64,000 bases of DNA, taken from Marinomonas sp. TW1 (GTDB taxonomy: Bacteria; Pseudomonadota; Gammaproteobacteria; Pseudomonadales; Marinomonadaceae). Of the stretch, positions 29,790 to 40,969 are shown piece after piece. Position numbers and translations under genes: made by a program. The stretch lies in assembly GCF_001625355.1 (NCBI RefSeq), contig NZ_JSEE01000013.1, positions 1-64,000 of the forward strand, given 5' to 3'. How positions within the stretch are numbered: the stretch's first letter is position 1; the number at the start of each line of letters is the position of its first letter. The notes below the pieces were generated by a model. That model made no database searches. It was not told the DNA's origin and was given only the letters and a program-made list of their open reading frames with translations.

Positions 29790-30936
29790 CATAACAGGGC
29801 TGTGTTTCAGTAACCTGTGCTTATCATTGGATGTGTATTTTGAAAACAAGCCGTTACAGGAAGTGTTGCCTTGGTTAGCTGCTCAGCTAAATGAAAGCGT
29901 GGTGATTAGTCCTGACATTGACCGTAATCTCACCTTGTCCATTAAAGATGCCAGTTGGCAAGACGTATTAGCGGCCGTGGCTCGTCAACCTGGCATTAGT
30001 TTGCAATGGCAGTCTGAGGTAGCAGTATTGATTCCGGACCAAACCGTTGAACAAACCATGTCTGAACCATCTCTTTGTCAACGTTCATTTTGGCCTTTGA
30101 AACACGCCAAGGCGGAATCTATTAGTAAGCATTTACACACTCTTTATCCATCGGCTTCCATTGTGGTAGACCACAGAACGAATGCATTACTGGGGTATTA
30201 TTGTACGCCATTGGAAGGGATAGAGGAGGTTCTGGCTTGGTTGGATTCACCATTAAAACAGATTGAAATCAGTGCTCAAATCGCTCAGGTCAGTCGATCG
30301 GCTCAGTCGCAATTTGGGGTTAACTGGCAAAGCACCTTGTCCCAAGGGGTACGCTCTTCTATTGGTGGTGCGATTGATCTTGGTGCGCTGGCACCCACGA
30401 GTGAATTTGATTTGTCGGCTAACGGCGCAAACAGCTTGTTGTCGTTAACGTTGGATATGCTGGAAAGCGAGGGCATGGCGAATGTGGTATCAAAGCCTAA
30501 AATCGTAACGTCGGCAGGCCAAGTCGCCAGAATTGAATCGGGGACAGAAATTCCGTACCAGACGGTGAGTGATGATACGGTCAGCGTATCGTTTCGACAG
30601 GCCGCACTCATGTTAGAAGTGACGCCTTATGTAAAACAAGATGACCACATTTTATTAGAATTGAGCATTCATCAGGATTCGGTTGGTGATCTGGTCAATG
30701 GGGTGCCGAGTTTGAAGACCAATCGATTAACTACCCAAGTCATGTTGAGAGATCAAGAAACACTGGTTTTAGGTGGTGTTTTTAGGGAAGAAAGCGTTAC
30801 CACAGAAAGTCGAGTGCCTTTGTTGAGTTCTGTACCTTGGTTAGGTGAATTATTCAAAAGCCACTCAAAACAACAAGAAAAGGTTGAATTACTTGTATTT
30901 ATTACGCCAAAACTGCTACAAATGACGGTAAACTAA
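29758..30936 (+). CDS. Short secretin of the HofQ/ComE/PilQ family
   Basis: A 392-residue outer-membrane secretin. A signal peptide (about 1-23) is followed by an STN/N0 domain (VYFENKPLQEVLPWLAAQL to SLQWQSEVAVLIP, about 27-96), one N1-type domain (about 108-175) and the C-terminal secretin domain with VVSKPKIVTSAGQVARIESG and the late LVLGGVFREESVTTESRVPLL signature. It lacks the AMIN domains of full-length PilQ (about 700 residues) and matches the size of E. coli HofQ (412) and Haemophilus ComE. It should form a pore for DNA uptake or a pilus. AGGAGG precedes the start, which overlaps the upstream gene. Confidence 0.85.
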   Translation: MTTCYRRWLISITGLCFSNLCLSLDVYFENKPLQEVLPWLAAQLNESVVISPDIDRNLTLSIKDASWQDVLAAVARQPGISLQWQSEVAVLIPDQTVEQTMSEPSLCQRSFWPLKHAKAESISKHLHTLYPSASIVVDHRTNALLGYYCTPLEGIEEVLAWLDSPLKQIEISAQIAQVSRSAQSQFGVNWQSTLSQGVRSSIGGAIDLGALAPTSEFDLSANGANSLLSLTLDMLESEGMANVVSKPKIVTSAGQVARIESGTEIPYQTVSDDTVSVSFRQAALMLEVTPYVKQDDHILLELSIHQDSVGDLVNGVPSLKTNRLTTQVMLRDQETLVLGGVFREESVTTESRVPLLSSVPWLGELFKSHSKQQEKVELLVFITPKLLQMTVN

Positions 30937-30978
30937 GACCTATTCTTAATTGGCTTAATTTCTGTGTAACAAAATACA

Positions 30979-31527
30979 ATGATAAATGCCCCCAATATTA
31001 TTTTAGTAGGCCCAATGGGCGCTGGAAAAACAACAATAGGCCGTTTGATTTCACAATCGATGGGCAAAGAGTTTTACGACCTAGACAAAGTCATAGAAGA
31101 CAATGCAGGTGCCGATATACCATGGATTTTTGAACGCGAAGGGGAAGAAGGGTTTCGTAGAAGAGAAACACAGGCGCTTTCAAACATGGTTCAATCAGAT
31201 ACACACAATACTGTCCTCGCGACGGGTGGCGGTATTGTCATGCGACCAGAGAATCGCGATATTTTGCAGCAAGATGGCTTGGTGGTGTACTTATATGCAT
31301 CGGTATCGCAGCAGCTTTATCGAACCTCGAAAAGCTCTCATCGTCCTCTGTTGCAAACGGGTGACCCTAAAGCAACGTTGAAAAAATTATTCGAAGTGCG
31401 CGATCCTCTTTATCGAGACGTGGCGACCTTAGTGATCGAAACCGATGCTCGTCATCCCAAAGCCGTTGCCAATAAAGTATTAGACGCCATCAAGCGTTAT
31501 TTAACATCGGAGGATAGCCAATCCTAA
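30979..31527 (+). CDS. aroK: Shikimate kinase
   Basis: A 182-residue cytoplasmic kinase phosphorylating shikimate in aromatic amino acid synthesis. Walker A is GPMGAGKTT (residues 11-19); the shikimate-binding DLDKVIE and [11 protein letters not shown] segments and the lid Arg region (SSHRPLL) are present. The stop overlaps the aroB start by one base (TAATG), so the two are translationally coupled. The secretin-aroK-aroB-DamX order is conserved from E. coli to pseudomonads. Confidence 0.96.
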   Translation: MINAPNIILVGPMGAGKTTIGRLISQSMGKEFYDLDKVIEDNAGADIPWIFEREGEEGFRRRETQALSNMVQSDTHNTVLATGGGIVMRPENRDILQQDGLVVYLYASVSQQLYRTSKSSHRPLLQTGDPKATLKKLFEVRDPLYRDVATLVIETDARHPKAVANKVLDAIKRYLTSEDSQS

Positions 31528-32633
31528 TGCGTACTTTAACTGTGGATCTTGGTGATCGTAGTTACCCTATTTACATCGGCAGTGGAATTCGCCAACAAAA
31601 GGCGCTGTTTGATGAAGCCATTCATGGCAAACAAGTCATGATAGTGACTAATGAGACCGTAGCGGCTATTTATTTAGATGCTATGGTCTCCATGCTGTCT
31701 GTGGATTATCAGGTTGATACTTGTATTTTACCGGACGGAGAAGCTTATAAAACGCTGGATACTTATGGCTTGATTATGTCTTCTTTGTTGCAAGCTAGAC
31801 ACAATCGGACAACGACGATTATTGCTTTAGGTGGTGGGGTTGTCGGAGACATGGCTGGGTTTGCCGCCGCGACGTATCAGCGAGGAGTGCCATTTATTCA
31901 AGTGCCGACGACCTTGTTGTCTCAGGTTGATTCTTCAGTGGGCGGTAAAACGGGTGTGAATCATCCGTTGGGTAAAAACATGATTGGTGCTTTTTATCAG
32001 CCACAAGCGGTCATTATTGATATTGATTCGTTGGCGACCTTACCGCCGCGTGAACTGTCGGCGGGCATGGCGGAAGTCATTAAATATGGTTTGATCTGTG
32101 ATGCGGAGTTTTTCGATTGGTTAGAGCTTGAAATGACCGACTTGATGGCGCTTGAATCGAATAAGATTACGGAAGCCATTTATCGATCTTGTTTGGCGAA
32201 AGCCAATGTTGTTGCCCAAGACGAGCGAGAAGGCGGTATTCGTGCGATTTTGAATCTGGGTCACACCTTTGGTCACGCGATTGAAGCTGAACTGGGTTAC
32301 GGTAAATGGTTACACGGTGAAGCGGTTGCAGCAGGTTGTGTGTTGGCGGTGGATCTATCATGGCGCATGGGACAGTTAAGCGAACAAGATGTTAATCGTT
32401 CTGTGGCTTTGTTTGAGGCGGCCAAGTTACCCGTGTTGCCACCACAGGAAATGACCTTAGAAAGCTTTGTTGAGCGTATGGCGTTAGATAAGAAAGTGTT
32501 GGATGGCAGCTTGCGTTTGGTCTTACTCGCATCACTGGGTGAAGCCATGGTAACGTCGGATTTTCCAATAGACGCTTTTGACGCCTGTATTTTGGATGCG
32601 CTTGAAGTCGGTAAACAAGCCAGTTTGGCATAA
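31527..32633 (+). CDS. aroB: 3-dehydroquinate synthase
   Basis: A 368-residue NAD- and metal-dependent enzyme of the shikimate pathway. Visible motifs are the NAD-binding [18 protein letters not shown], the [21 protein letters not shown] active-site stretch, and the metal ligands in [24 protein letters not shown] and LHGEAVAAG. Length matches E. coli AroB (362). It is coupled to aroK and is followed by the DamX-like gene after 31 bases. Confidence 0.97.
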   Translation: MRTLTVDLGDRSYPIYIGSGIRQQKALFDEAIHGKQVMIVTNETVAAIYLDAMVSMLSVDYQVDTCILPDGEAYKTLDTYGLIMSSLLQARHNRTTTIIALGGGVVGDMAGFAAATYQRGVPFIQVPTTLLSQVDSSVGGKTGVNHPLGKNMIGAFYQPQAVIIDIDSLATLPPRELSAGMAEVIKYGLICDAEFFDWLELEMTDLMALESNKITEAIYRSCLAKANVVAQDEREGGIRAILNLGHTFGHAIEAELGYGKWLHGEAVAAGCVLAVDLSWRMGQLSEQDVNRSVALFEAAKLPVLPPQEMTLESFVERMALDKKVLDGSLRLVLLASLGEAMVTSDFPIDAFDACILDALEVGKQASLA

Positions 32634-32664
32634 TATTCGTTGGTGATGTCTTAGAAGGAAGGAT

Positions 32665-34209
32665 ATGTCTCAGCCAGAGTTTCAGTTTGATCTCGAGGAA
32701 GCCTTGAATCAGCCCTCTAAAGGGCCGCTGAGGGATCCTTTTGGTTCGAAGGATGCGTCTGTCTACTTTGCTTCGGAAGAAGGTAATCAACAACTGGCTT
32801 TGCTGGAACATTTAAGTCGCTATAGTAATTTACTTTCTGTCGTGCAAGGTCCAGAAGGCAGTGGTAAAAGTCGTTTCTTGATGGAATTTGCTCGCCATCA
32901 AGATGAGATGACGGTGATGAGTCATGTGAAAGCCAGCATGTTAATGACCGCCGGACAATTATTACAAGCGATCTACGCTGGCTTTTCTGGTCAGTTCACC
33001 CAACCACCCAATGAAGCCACATTTGGCCCTTTGCTTAAGTTTGCTCATGAGCTAGAGGATAAAGGTCAAGCCGCATTAGTCTTGATTGATAATGCTCAAG
33101 AGCTGAATACCGATGCGGTGAGTATGTTGTTGGATATGATGTCCTTAGCGACGGAAAATCAAACTGTACCGCATATTGTGCTGTTTAGTGCTCATTCTTT
33201 AGGGCGTAATTTGGATGCTTATCAACGTTCTCGTTATGAACAATTGAGTCATTCTTTTAGTCTTGCGCCTTATTCATTAGAGCAAACCAGAGCCTACATG
33301 CTGCATCGAGTTCGTGCGGTTGGCGGTGGTATTAACCTACCATTTACGGATAAGCAGATTAAGCAAATTCATCAGGAATCAGGTGGTTATCCGGGCCGCA
33401 TTAATGAAATTGCTCAGCGTTTGATGGGAAAAGGAAACAAAACTAAGGCGGGAAAAGGTTTTAGTTTGAGTATGGGCTTCCCATTGGCTCACATGGCGTT
33501 ATTGTCGATTGTCATGTTGGGTATTTTAGTGGCGGTATTGTTTTCGGATAAAACGGAAGACACATCAAATGACCGCACTGCGAACGTCATTCCGTTAAGT
33601 CCAAGGCAGGGACAATCTTCTGAAGAAACCATTGCTCGTATTGATGCCATGCAACGACAGATAGGTCAACAAGGACAAGTGGTTTTGCCACCGATCCCTG
33701 AAGGCGCATCGTTACCAGCTATTAGCATGTCTAAAAGTAATGAGGTCCGTTCAGAGTCTGTCGCGCCAAGTATTGAGACGGCACCAATTCGGTTGGAAGC
33801 GCCCATTCGAGCAGAAGCGCCTATGTTGGCTGAATCACCTGACATAACCGAGCCAAAACCCGTTGCGCCGAAAACGGAAGAGACTGTGGTCAATACGCCA
33901 GACGATGTGTTCAATAAAACTCAGTGGTGGTTATCGCAAAACCCGAACCGCTATACTCTTCAGTTATTAGGGACTCACAATCAGCAAACCGTAAAAGACT
34001 TTATTCGAGATCAAGGTGGTATTGATGCCTTTGGTTACTTTAAAGCTCAGCATAATGGCCGTGATTGGTTTGTGGTTGTGTATGGTTTGTATCGAAATCG
34101 CAGTGAAGCCATTGCCGCCGCGGAAACGCTACCGAGTGATTTACGTACCTTGAATCCGTGGGCGAGAAGCGCTCGGGGCATTCAGGATGATATCCGCAAG
34201 GCACAATAA
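32665..34209 (+). CDS. DamX-like protein: AAA ATPase domain, membrane helix and SPOR domain
   Basis: A 514-residue inner-membrane protein. The cytoplasmic N-terminal domain (about 30-250) is an AAA/ExeA-type P-loop domain with Walker A GPEGSGKS and Walker B ALVLIDNAQEL. A membrane helix follows (MALLSIVMLGILVAVLFS, about 277-295), then a long Pro/Glu-rich periplasmic linker and a C-terminal SPOR domain (about 425-510, RYTLQLLGTHNQQTVKDFI to FVVVYGLYRNRSEA). DamX of E. coli has the SPOR domain and the same aroB neighbour and localises to the division septum; the ATPase domain is found in pseudomonad and Vibrio versions. GAAGGAAGG precedes the ATG. Confidence 0.88.
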   Translation: MSQPEFQFDLEEALNQPSKGPLRDPFGSKDASVYFASEEGNQQLALLEHLSRYSNLLSVVQGPEGSGKSRFLMEFARHQDEMTVMSHVKASMLMTAGQLLQAIYAGFSGQFTQPPNEATFGPLLKFAHELEDKGQAALVLIDNAQELNTDAVSMLLDMMSLATENQTVPHIVLFSAHSLGRNLDAYQRSRYEQLSHSFSLAPYSLEQTRAYMLHRVRAVGGGINLPFTDKQIKQIHQESGGYPGRINEIAQRLMGKGNKTKAGKGFSLSMGFPLAHMALLSIVMLGILVAVLFSDKTEDTSNDRTANVIPLSPRQGQSSEETIARIDAMQRQIGQQGQVVLPPIPEGASLPAISMSKSNEVRSESVAPSIETAPIRLEAPIRAEAPMLAESPDITEPKPVAPKTEETVVNTPDDVFNKTQWWLSQNPNRYTLQLLGTHNQQTVKDFIRDQGGIDAFGYFKAQHNGRDWFVVVYGLYRNRSEAIAAAETLPSDLRTLNPWARSARGIQDDIRKAQ

Positions 34210-34236
34210 AACCGCATTATAATCTTCTCTCAGATA

Positions 34237-34276
34237 AGAAAAACTCATCGAAAAATGCTGTCGGATGCGTTTTTCT
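34237..34276 (+). terminator. Probable terminator after the DamX-like gene
   Basis: AGAAAAAC pairs with GTTTTTCT, extended by CATC/GATG after one mismatch. The T-rich right arm provides the U-tract. Confidence 0.6.
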
Positions 34277-34494
34277 GTGGGTCATTCGTGAAAAAAAATC
34301 ACAATTTAGTAAAAATAACTGTATTTCTCTAAAAAACGTGAATGAACAGAGGAATTTTCTGTTTGCAAAAACTCCTGCCATAGATAATTCTCTATCGCCC
34401 TCTAAATTGCCTCAAATTACCCTATAAAAAGCCCTAAAATAACAGAATGCAGGGCAGCTCGAGTTTGAGTCACTGACTTCCACGAGGTAGTATG

Positions 34495-34517
34495 AGCCTC
34501 CATTTCGGTGGCTTTTT
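34495..34517 (+). terminator. Terminator-like hairpin in the gltB leader region
   Basis: AGCC and CC pair with GG and GGCT (one T/T mismatch) around ATTTC, followed directly by five Ts. It is 119 bases before gltB. It may end a short leader transcript or small RNA, or attenuate gltBD. Confidence 0.5.
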
Positions 34518-34635
34518 GGGTAAATAGTAGTCATTATCAAAACACTTTTCTAATAATAGAATCACTTTTAACCCCGCCACCAGATAGACGATTCGACATC
34601 TTATTTTTTTATGTTTCAACTGTGGGAGTTGGTGT

Positions 34636-37600
34636 ATGAATGCAGGCCTTTATCGTCCTGGCGAGTTCAAAGACAACTGCGGCTTCGGCTTAATTGCACA
34701 TATGGAAGGCAGTACCAGTCATGAACTGCTAAAAACCGCCATTGAATCTTTGACATGTATGACGCACCGCGGCGGTATCGCTGCAGATGGGAAAACGGGC
34801 GACGGTTGTGGCCTATTGATTCAAAAGCCTGATGCGTTTTTACGTGCAGAAGCTGCGACCTTGTTTAACCATACGCTTTCGGACTTGTATGGCATTGGTA
34901 TGGTCTTTTTAGATCAGGACCTAGCACTAGCAGAAGAACAGCGTGTTCGCGTGACGAAAGAACTAGAAGATCAAGGTCTTAAAGTCGTTGGTTGGCGTGA
35001 AGTGCCAACGGATCCTTCTTGCCTTGGTAGCATCGCATTAGATTGCTTGCCGCGTATTGAGCAAGTCTTCATTGATAGCAATCGTATGGATGCACGTACG
35101 TTTGCTACCCGTTTGTTTGTGGCACGTCGTCAAGCCGAAATTGCGTTGGCACAGTATGAGAATTTTTACATCTGTTCTTTGTCTGACAAGGTTTTGTCTT
35201 ACAAAGGTCTGATGATGCCAGTTGACTTACCGTCTTTTTACAAAGACCTTGGTAATGAAAAACTGAAAACCGCTATTTGTGTGTTCCACCAACGTTTCTC
35301 AACCAACACGTTACCTCGTTGGCCATTGGCGCAGCCTTTCCGTATGTTGGCGCACAATGGTGAGATCAACACCATTGAAGGTAACCGTAACTGGGCATTG
35401 GCACGTGGTAGCAAATTGCGTTCACCTTTGATTCCAGAGTTACAGGACTTGCAACCTTTGGTTAACCTGACGGGTTCTGACTCTTCCTCTATGGATAACA
35501 TGTTGGAAATACTCGTCACTGGTGGCATGGACATCTTCCGTGCCGCGCGTTTGATTATTCCACCTGCATGGCAAAATGTTGAAAACATGGACCCAGAGTT
35601 ACGTGCTTTTTACGAGTATAACTCGATGCACATGGAACCATGGGATGGCCCGGCCGGTTTGGTAATGACTGATGGTCGTCATGCTATCTGTATGTTGGAC
35701 CGTAATGGTTTGCGTCCTTCTCGTTGGGTGATCACTAAAAATGGTTTCATCACCTTGGCGTCTGAAATTGGTACTTATGACTATAAGTCAGAAGATGTGG
35801 TGGCGAAAGGCCGTGTTGGACCAGGACAGATGCTGGTGGTAGACACGCAAACCGGTAAAGTGCTGCACACAGACGATATTGATAACCGTCTTAAAGCATT
35901 GCACCCATACAAAAAATGGTTGAAGCAAGAAGCCATTCGAATTGAAACCATTTTGGTGGAGTCGTCTCAGGAATTCGAACCTTTTACTAAAGATGAGATG
36001 ACGACGTATCAGAAGATGTTCCAAGTGTCTTTTGAGGAGCGTGAACAAATCTTCCGTCCGCTGGCTGAAAGTGGTCATGAAGCCGTTGGTTCGATGGGTG
36101 ATGATACGCCTATGGCGGTGATGTCCAGTCAAACTCGTCCAGTGAGTGACTACTTCCGTCAGAAGTTTGCTCAGGTGACCAACCCACCAATTGATCCACT
36201 GCGTGAATCCATTGTGATGTCGTTGGAAACGTGTGTTGGTGTAGAGCGTAACCTGTTCGAAGAAACACCAAAGCATGCGAATCGTATTATCTTATCGTCG
36301 CCACTGTTGTCGCCTCGTAAATTTAGCCGTCTACTGGCGATGAACGATCACAAATTCCGTTTAGTGCGTTTGGACACGAATTACGATCCAGCTGAAGCGT
36401 CTTTAGAAGAGTCTATCAAGGCTCTGCAATTAAAAGCAGAACAAGAAGTGCGTGATGGTGCCGTGATTCTGGTGCTAACGGATCGTGATTTGGCGAAGAG
36501 TCGCTTGCCGATTCCAGCGCCAATGGCCGTCGGTGCGGTTCATCACCACTTAACCAAAGTGGGTTTGCGTTGTGATTCCAACATCATTGCTGACACAGGT
36601 TTTGCTCGCGATCCTCATCAATTTGCTGTGTTGTTAGGTTTTGGTGCGACGGCGGTTTATCCGTATCTTTCATACCGTTTGATTAACGACATGATTGATA
36701 AAGGCGAAGTGTTGGGTGACCCCATTGCTTGTCATGCGAAATACCGTAAGGGCATCAACAAAGGCCTGATGAAAATCCTATCAAAAATGGGTATTTCAAC
36801 CATGGCATCTTACCGTGGTGCGCAATTATTCGAAGCGGTTGGTTTGGCAACAGAGGTTATCGATCTCTGTTTCAAAGGGGTTGCGAGTCGCATTGAAGGC
36901 GCAAGCTTCATTGATTTCCAACGCGAGCAAGCGTCAGTGGCAAATAACGCCTGGAAACTTCGTAAGCCGATTCAGCAAGGTGGTTACCTAAAATATGTAC
37001 ACGATGCGGAATATCATGCGTTTAATCCGGATGTGGTACGTAACCTACAAACCGCGGTAGGCAGTGGTAATTTTGCTGACTTTAGTAAGTACACCGAATT
37101 GGTAAACAGCCGCCCAGCGTCTATGTTGCGAGACTTGTTTGCGATTTCAGATAACGCGACGCCGATTGAACTGGATCAGGTTGAGCCGATTGAAAGCATA
37201 TTGCCGCGTTTTGACTCAGCCGGTATGTCACTTGGTGCTTTGTCACCAGAGGCGCATGAAGCCTTAGCACAAGCAATGAATGAGCTCGGTTGTCGTTCAA
37301 ACTCAGGTGAGGGTGGTGAAGATCCTGCTCGTCACGGTACAGAACGTCGCTCCAAAATCAAACAGATTGCGTCGGGTCGTTTTGGTGTAACACCAGAATA
37401 CTTGGTCAATGCTGAAGTGCTGCAAATTAAGGTAGCGCAAGGTGCGAAACCGGGCGAAGGTGGTCAGCTACCTGGTGGTAAGGTAAATGGCTTGATCGCT
37501 CGCTTGCGTTATGCGGTTCCGGGTGTGACCTTGATTTCACCACCGCCGCACCATGATATTTATTCGATCGAGGATTTGGCTCAGCTGATTTTCGACTTGA

Positions 37601-39087
37601 AACAAGTTAACCCTGATGCTTTGGTTTCTGTGAAGCTTGTGTCTGAACCGGGTGTGGGCACGATCGCTGCTGGTGTGGCGAAAGCCTATGCAGATTTGAT
37701 CACCATCTCTGGTTACGACGGTGGTACGGCTGCGTCTCCGATTACCTCGATTCGTCATGCGGGTTCACCTTGGGAGCTTGGTTTAGCGGAAGCGCAACAA
37801 GCCCTTCGTGCCAATGATTTGCGTGGCAAGATTCGTCTCCAAACGGATGGTGGTTTGAAAACCGGTTTGGACGTGGTGAAAGCCGCTATCCTTGGTGCTG
37901 AGAGTTTTGGTTTCGGTACCACGCCAATGGTGGCCATGGGTTGTAAGTTCTTGCGTATTTGTCACTTGAATAACTGTGCAACTGGTGTGGCGACTCAGGA
38001 TCAGAAATTACGCGATGATCACTTCCTCGGCACAGTGGAAATGATCAAAAATTTCTTCCGCTTTATGGCCGAAGATACGCGTTTGTGGTTAGCGAAATTA
38101 GGTGTTTCAAACCTACAAGACCTAATCGGCCGTACGGATTTGTTGAGCCTGCTACCAGGTGAAACTGAAAAACAACAGAATCTAGACTTGTCTCCGATTC
38201 TGAATAACGATGCGATTCCAGCGGACAAACCACAGTACTGTGAAGTACCGTTGAACCCGCCACATGATAAAGGCCTATTGGCCCTGAAAATGTGGGATAC
38301 CGTGCAAGACGTGGTAGAAGAAAAAGAAGGTGGTGAGTTTGCCTTTGATGTGACCAACTGTGACCGTTCTATCGGTGCACGTTTGTCTGGTGAAATTGCT
38401 AAACGTTATGGCAACCAAGGCATGGCAGATACACCGTTGACCTTAAAATTAACCGGTACGGCGGGGCAAAGTTTCGGTGTTTGGAACGCCGGTGGTTTGA
38501 ATATGTACTTAGAAGGCGATGCTAACGATTACGTTGGTAAAGGCATGACTGGCGGTAAGTTGGTTATTCGTCCACCTCGTGGTTCGATGTTTGAATCGCA
38601 AGATTCGGCCATTATCGGTAACACCTGTTTGTACGGCGCTACAGGCGGCAAACTATTCGCCGCTGGAACCGCCGGTGAACGTTTTGCTGTCCGTAACTCT
38701 GGTACTCATACGGTTATCGAAGGGGCTGGTGATCACTGTTGTGAATACATGACGGGCGGAATGGTAACGGTACTGGGTAATACGGGATACAACTTCGGTG
38801 CCGGTATGACTGGTGGCTTTGCTTACGTATTGGACATGGACCGCACCTTTGTTGATAAGTACAACCATGAGTTGGTGGAGATTCACCGCATTGGTACGGA
38901 ATTAACAGAAGAGTACCGTTCGCACCTTCGTTCTGTAATCGAAGAGTATGTTCGTGAAACTGACAGCGAGTGGGGTAAAGAAATTCTAGAGAATTTCTAT
39001 GACTACATTGGCAAATTCTGGCTGGTAAAACCGAAAGCCGCGAGTTTAGGGGCGTTGTTGGCCAGTACTCGTCAACGTCCAGAATAA
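34636..39087 (+). CDS. gltB: Glutamate synthase (NADPH), large subunit
   Basis: A 1483-residue enzyme that makes glutamate from glutamine and 2-oxoglutarate. The N-terminal glutaminase domain starts at Cys15 ([12 protein letters not shown]); cleavage of the preceding 14 residues exposes the Cys nucleophile. The FMN-binding synthase domain (about 790-1200) carries [27 protein letters not shown] and the 3Fe-4S cluster ligands in [19 protein letters not shown]. The C-terminal beta-helix GXGXG domain is present ([12 protein letters not shown]). Length matches bacterial GltB. GGGAG precedes the ATG. gltD follows 113 bases later. Confidence 0.97.
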   Translation: MNAGLYRPGEFKDNCGFGLIAHMEGSTSHELLKTAIESLTCMTHRGGIAADGKTGDGCGLLIQKPDAFLRAEAATLFNHTLSDLYGIGMVFLDQDLALAEEQRVRVTKELEDQGLKVVGWREVPTDPSCLGSIALDCLPRIEQVFIDSNRMDARTFATRLFVARRQAEIALAQYENFYICSLSDKVLSYKGLMMPVDLPSFYKDLGNEKLKTAICVFHQRFSTNTLPRWPLAQPFRMLAHNGEINTIEGNRNWALARGSKLRSPLIPELQDLQPLVNLTGSDSSSMDNMLEILVTGGMDIFRAARLIIPPAWQNVENMDPELRAFYEYNSMHMEPWDGPAGLVMTDGRHAICMLDRNGLRPSRWVITKNGFITLASEIGTYDYKSEDVVAKGRVGPGQMLVVDTQTGKVLHTDDIDNRLKALHPYKKWLKQEAIRIETILVESSQEFEPFTKDEMTTYQKMFQVSFEEREQIFRPLAESGHEAVGSMGDDTPMAVMSSQTRPVSDYFRQKFAQVTNPPIDPLRESIVMSLETCVGVERNLFEETPKHANRIILSSPLLSPRKFSRLLAMNDHKFRLVRLDTNYDPAEASLEESIKALQLKAEQEVRDGAVILVLTDRDLAKSRLPIPAPMAVGAVHHHLTKVGLRCDSNIIADTGFARDPHQFAVLLGFGATAVYPYLSYRLINDMIDKGEVLGDPIACHAKYRKGINKGLMKILSKMGISTMASYRGAQLFEAVGLATEVIDLCFKGVASRIEGASFIDFQREQASVANNAWKLRKPIQQGGYLKYVHDAEYHAFNPDVVRNLQTAVGSGNFADFSKYTELVNSRPASMLRDLFAISDNATPIELDQVEPIESILPRFDSAGMSLGALSPEAHEALAQAMNELGCRSNSGEGGEDPARHGTERRSKIKQIASGRFGVTPEYLVNAEVLQIKVAQGAKPGEGGQLPGGKVNGLIARLRYAVPGVTLISPPPHHDIYSIEDLAQLIFDLKQVNPDALVSVKLVSEPGVGTIAAGVAKAYADLITISGYDGGTAASPITSIRHAGSPWELGLAEAQQALRANDLRGKIRLQTDGGLKTGLDVVKAAILGAESFGFGTTPMVAMGCKFLRICHLNNCATGVATQDQKLRDDHFLGTVEMIKNFFRFMAEDTRLWLAKLGVSNLQDLIGRTDLLSLLPGETEKQQNLDLSPILNNDAIPADKPQYCEVPLNPPHDKGLLALKMWDTVQDVVEEKEGGEFAFDVTNCDRSIGARLSGEIAKRYGNQGMADTPLTLKLTGTAGQSFGVWNAGGLNMYLEGDANDYVGKGMTGGKLVIRPPRGSMFESQDSAIIGNTCLYGATGGKLFAAGTAGERFAVRNSGTHTVIEGAGDHCCEYMTGGMVTVLGNTGYNFGAGMTGGFAYVLDMDRTFVDKYNHELVEIHRIGTELTEEYRSHLRSVIEEYVRETDSEWGKEILENFYDYIGKFWLVKPKAASLGALLASTRQRPE

Positions 39088-39096
39088 AACACGCTG

Positions 39097-39131
39097 TCAT
39101 GGCACGTCATTTTTTGCACCATGTGCCATGA
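39097..39131. repeat. Inverted repeat in the gltB-gltD gap
   Basis: TCATGGCAC and its exact reverse complement GTGCCATGA are separated by 17 bases containing TTTTTT. It could act as a partial terminator setting the gltB:gltD ratio. Confidence 0.5.
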
Positions 39132-39162
39132 ATGAATTTGATTTGACCCATTTGAGAGAAGT

Positions 39163-39182
39163 GCCGCTTGCGAGCAAGCGGC
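39163..39182. repeat. Short perfect hairpin just before the gltD ribosome binding site
   Basis: GCCGCTTGC pairs with GCAAGCGGC with almost no loop (GA), directly upstream of CAGGAG. It may protect the 5' end of a processed gltD mRNA. Confidence 0.5.
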
Positions 39183-39194
39183 CACAGGAGATAG

Positions 39195-40622
<1,428 letters not shown>

Positions 40623-40670
40623 TATGCCAGAAACACGCTGAATTGAAGCAGAGTGTTTTTGATTGACATA

Positions 40671-40706
40671 AAATGCCAACTTAATTTGTTTAAGTTGGCA
40701 TTTTTT
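40671..40706 (+). terminator. Terminator of the gltBD operon
   Basis: A perfect 14-bp stem (AAATGCCAACTTAA with its reverse complement) and a five-base loop are followed by a T-run. Confidence 0.92.
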
Positions 40707-40773
40707 ATGGCTTAAAACATCTAAAATAGAGAGAGCGTCGTATCTACTAAAACGACGCACAAAGAGGATGACT

Positions 40774-40947
40774 ATGTTTAGTTTCTTGAAAGCCGATCCA
40801 AAGAAAAAGCTCAACAAAGAGTATGGCGAATTGCTTGAAAAAGCCATGCAGGCTCAGCGTGGCGGCGACATACGCTTGTATTCTGAGTTAACGGAAAAAG
40901 CCGAAGCCGTGAAGGCTAAGATGGATGCCTTGTCCGCCTCCACCTAA
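40774..40947 (+). CDS. Small Lacal_2735/DUF6435-like protein
   Basis: A 57-residue protein: MFSFLKADPKKKLNKEYGE, then LLEKAMQAQRGGDIRLYSEL and a short charged tail. The pattern of a short hydrophobic start, DPxKKL, and a helix with AQRxGDIRxYS matches the Lacal_2735 (DUF6435) family of small cytoplasmic proteins of unknown function found in many marine bacteria. AGAGGA lies eight bases before the ATG. It lies between the gltBD terminator and the convergent antiporter gene. Confidence 0.75.
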   Translation: MFSFLKADPKKKLNKEYGELLEKAMQAQRGGDIRLYSELTEKAEAVKAKMDALSAST

Positions 40948-40969
40948 ACCATTCAACCAAAGTTTACTA

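Larger units (their letters stand above)
34210..34635. other. Long untranslated region upstream of gltB with two hairpins
   Basis: No ORF is supported in these 426 bases. A hairpin at 34237-34276 (AGAAAAAC/GTTTTTCT plus CATC/GATG) probably ends the aroKB-DamX transcript. A second, terminator-like hairpin lies at 34495-34517. The AT-rich tract between them and the long distance to gltB leave room for the gltB promoter, regulator sites or a short leader RNA. Confidence 0.55.

Noticed and set aside
35788..36276. 162-codon antisense ORF inside gltB
   Set aside because: His/Thr/Phe-rich shadow of the gltB coding frame with no start signals.
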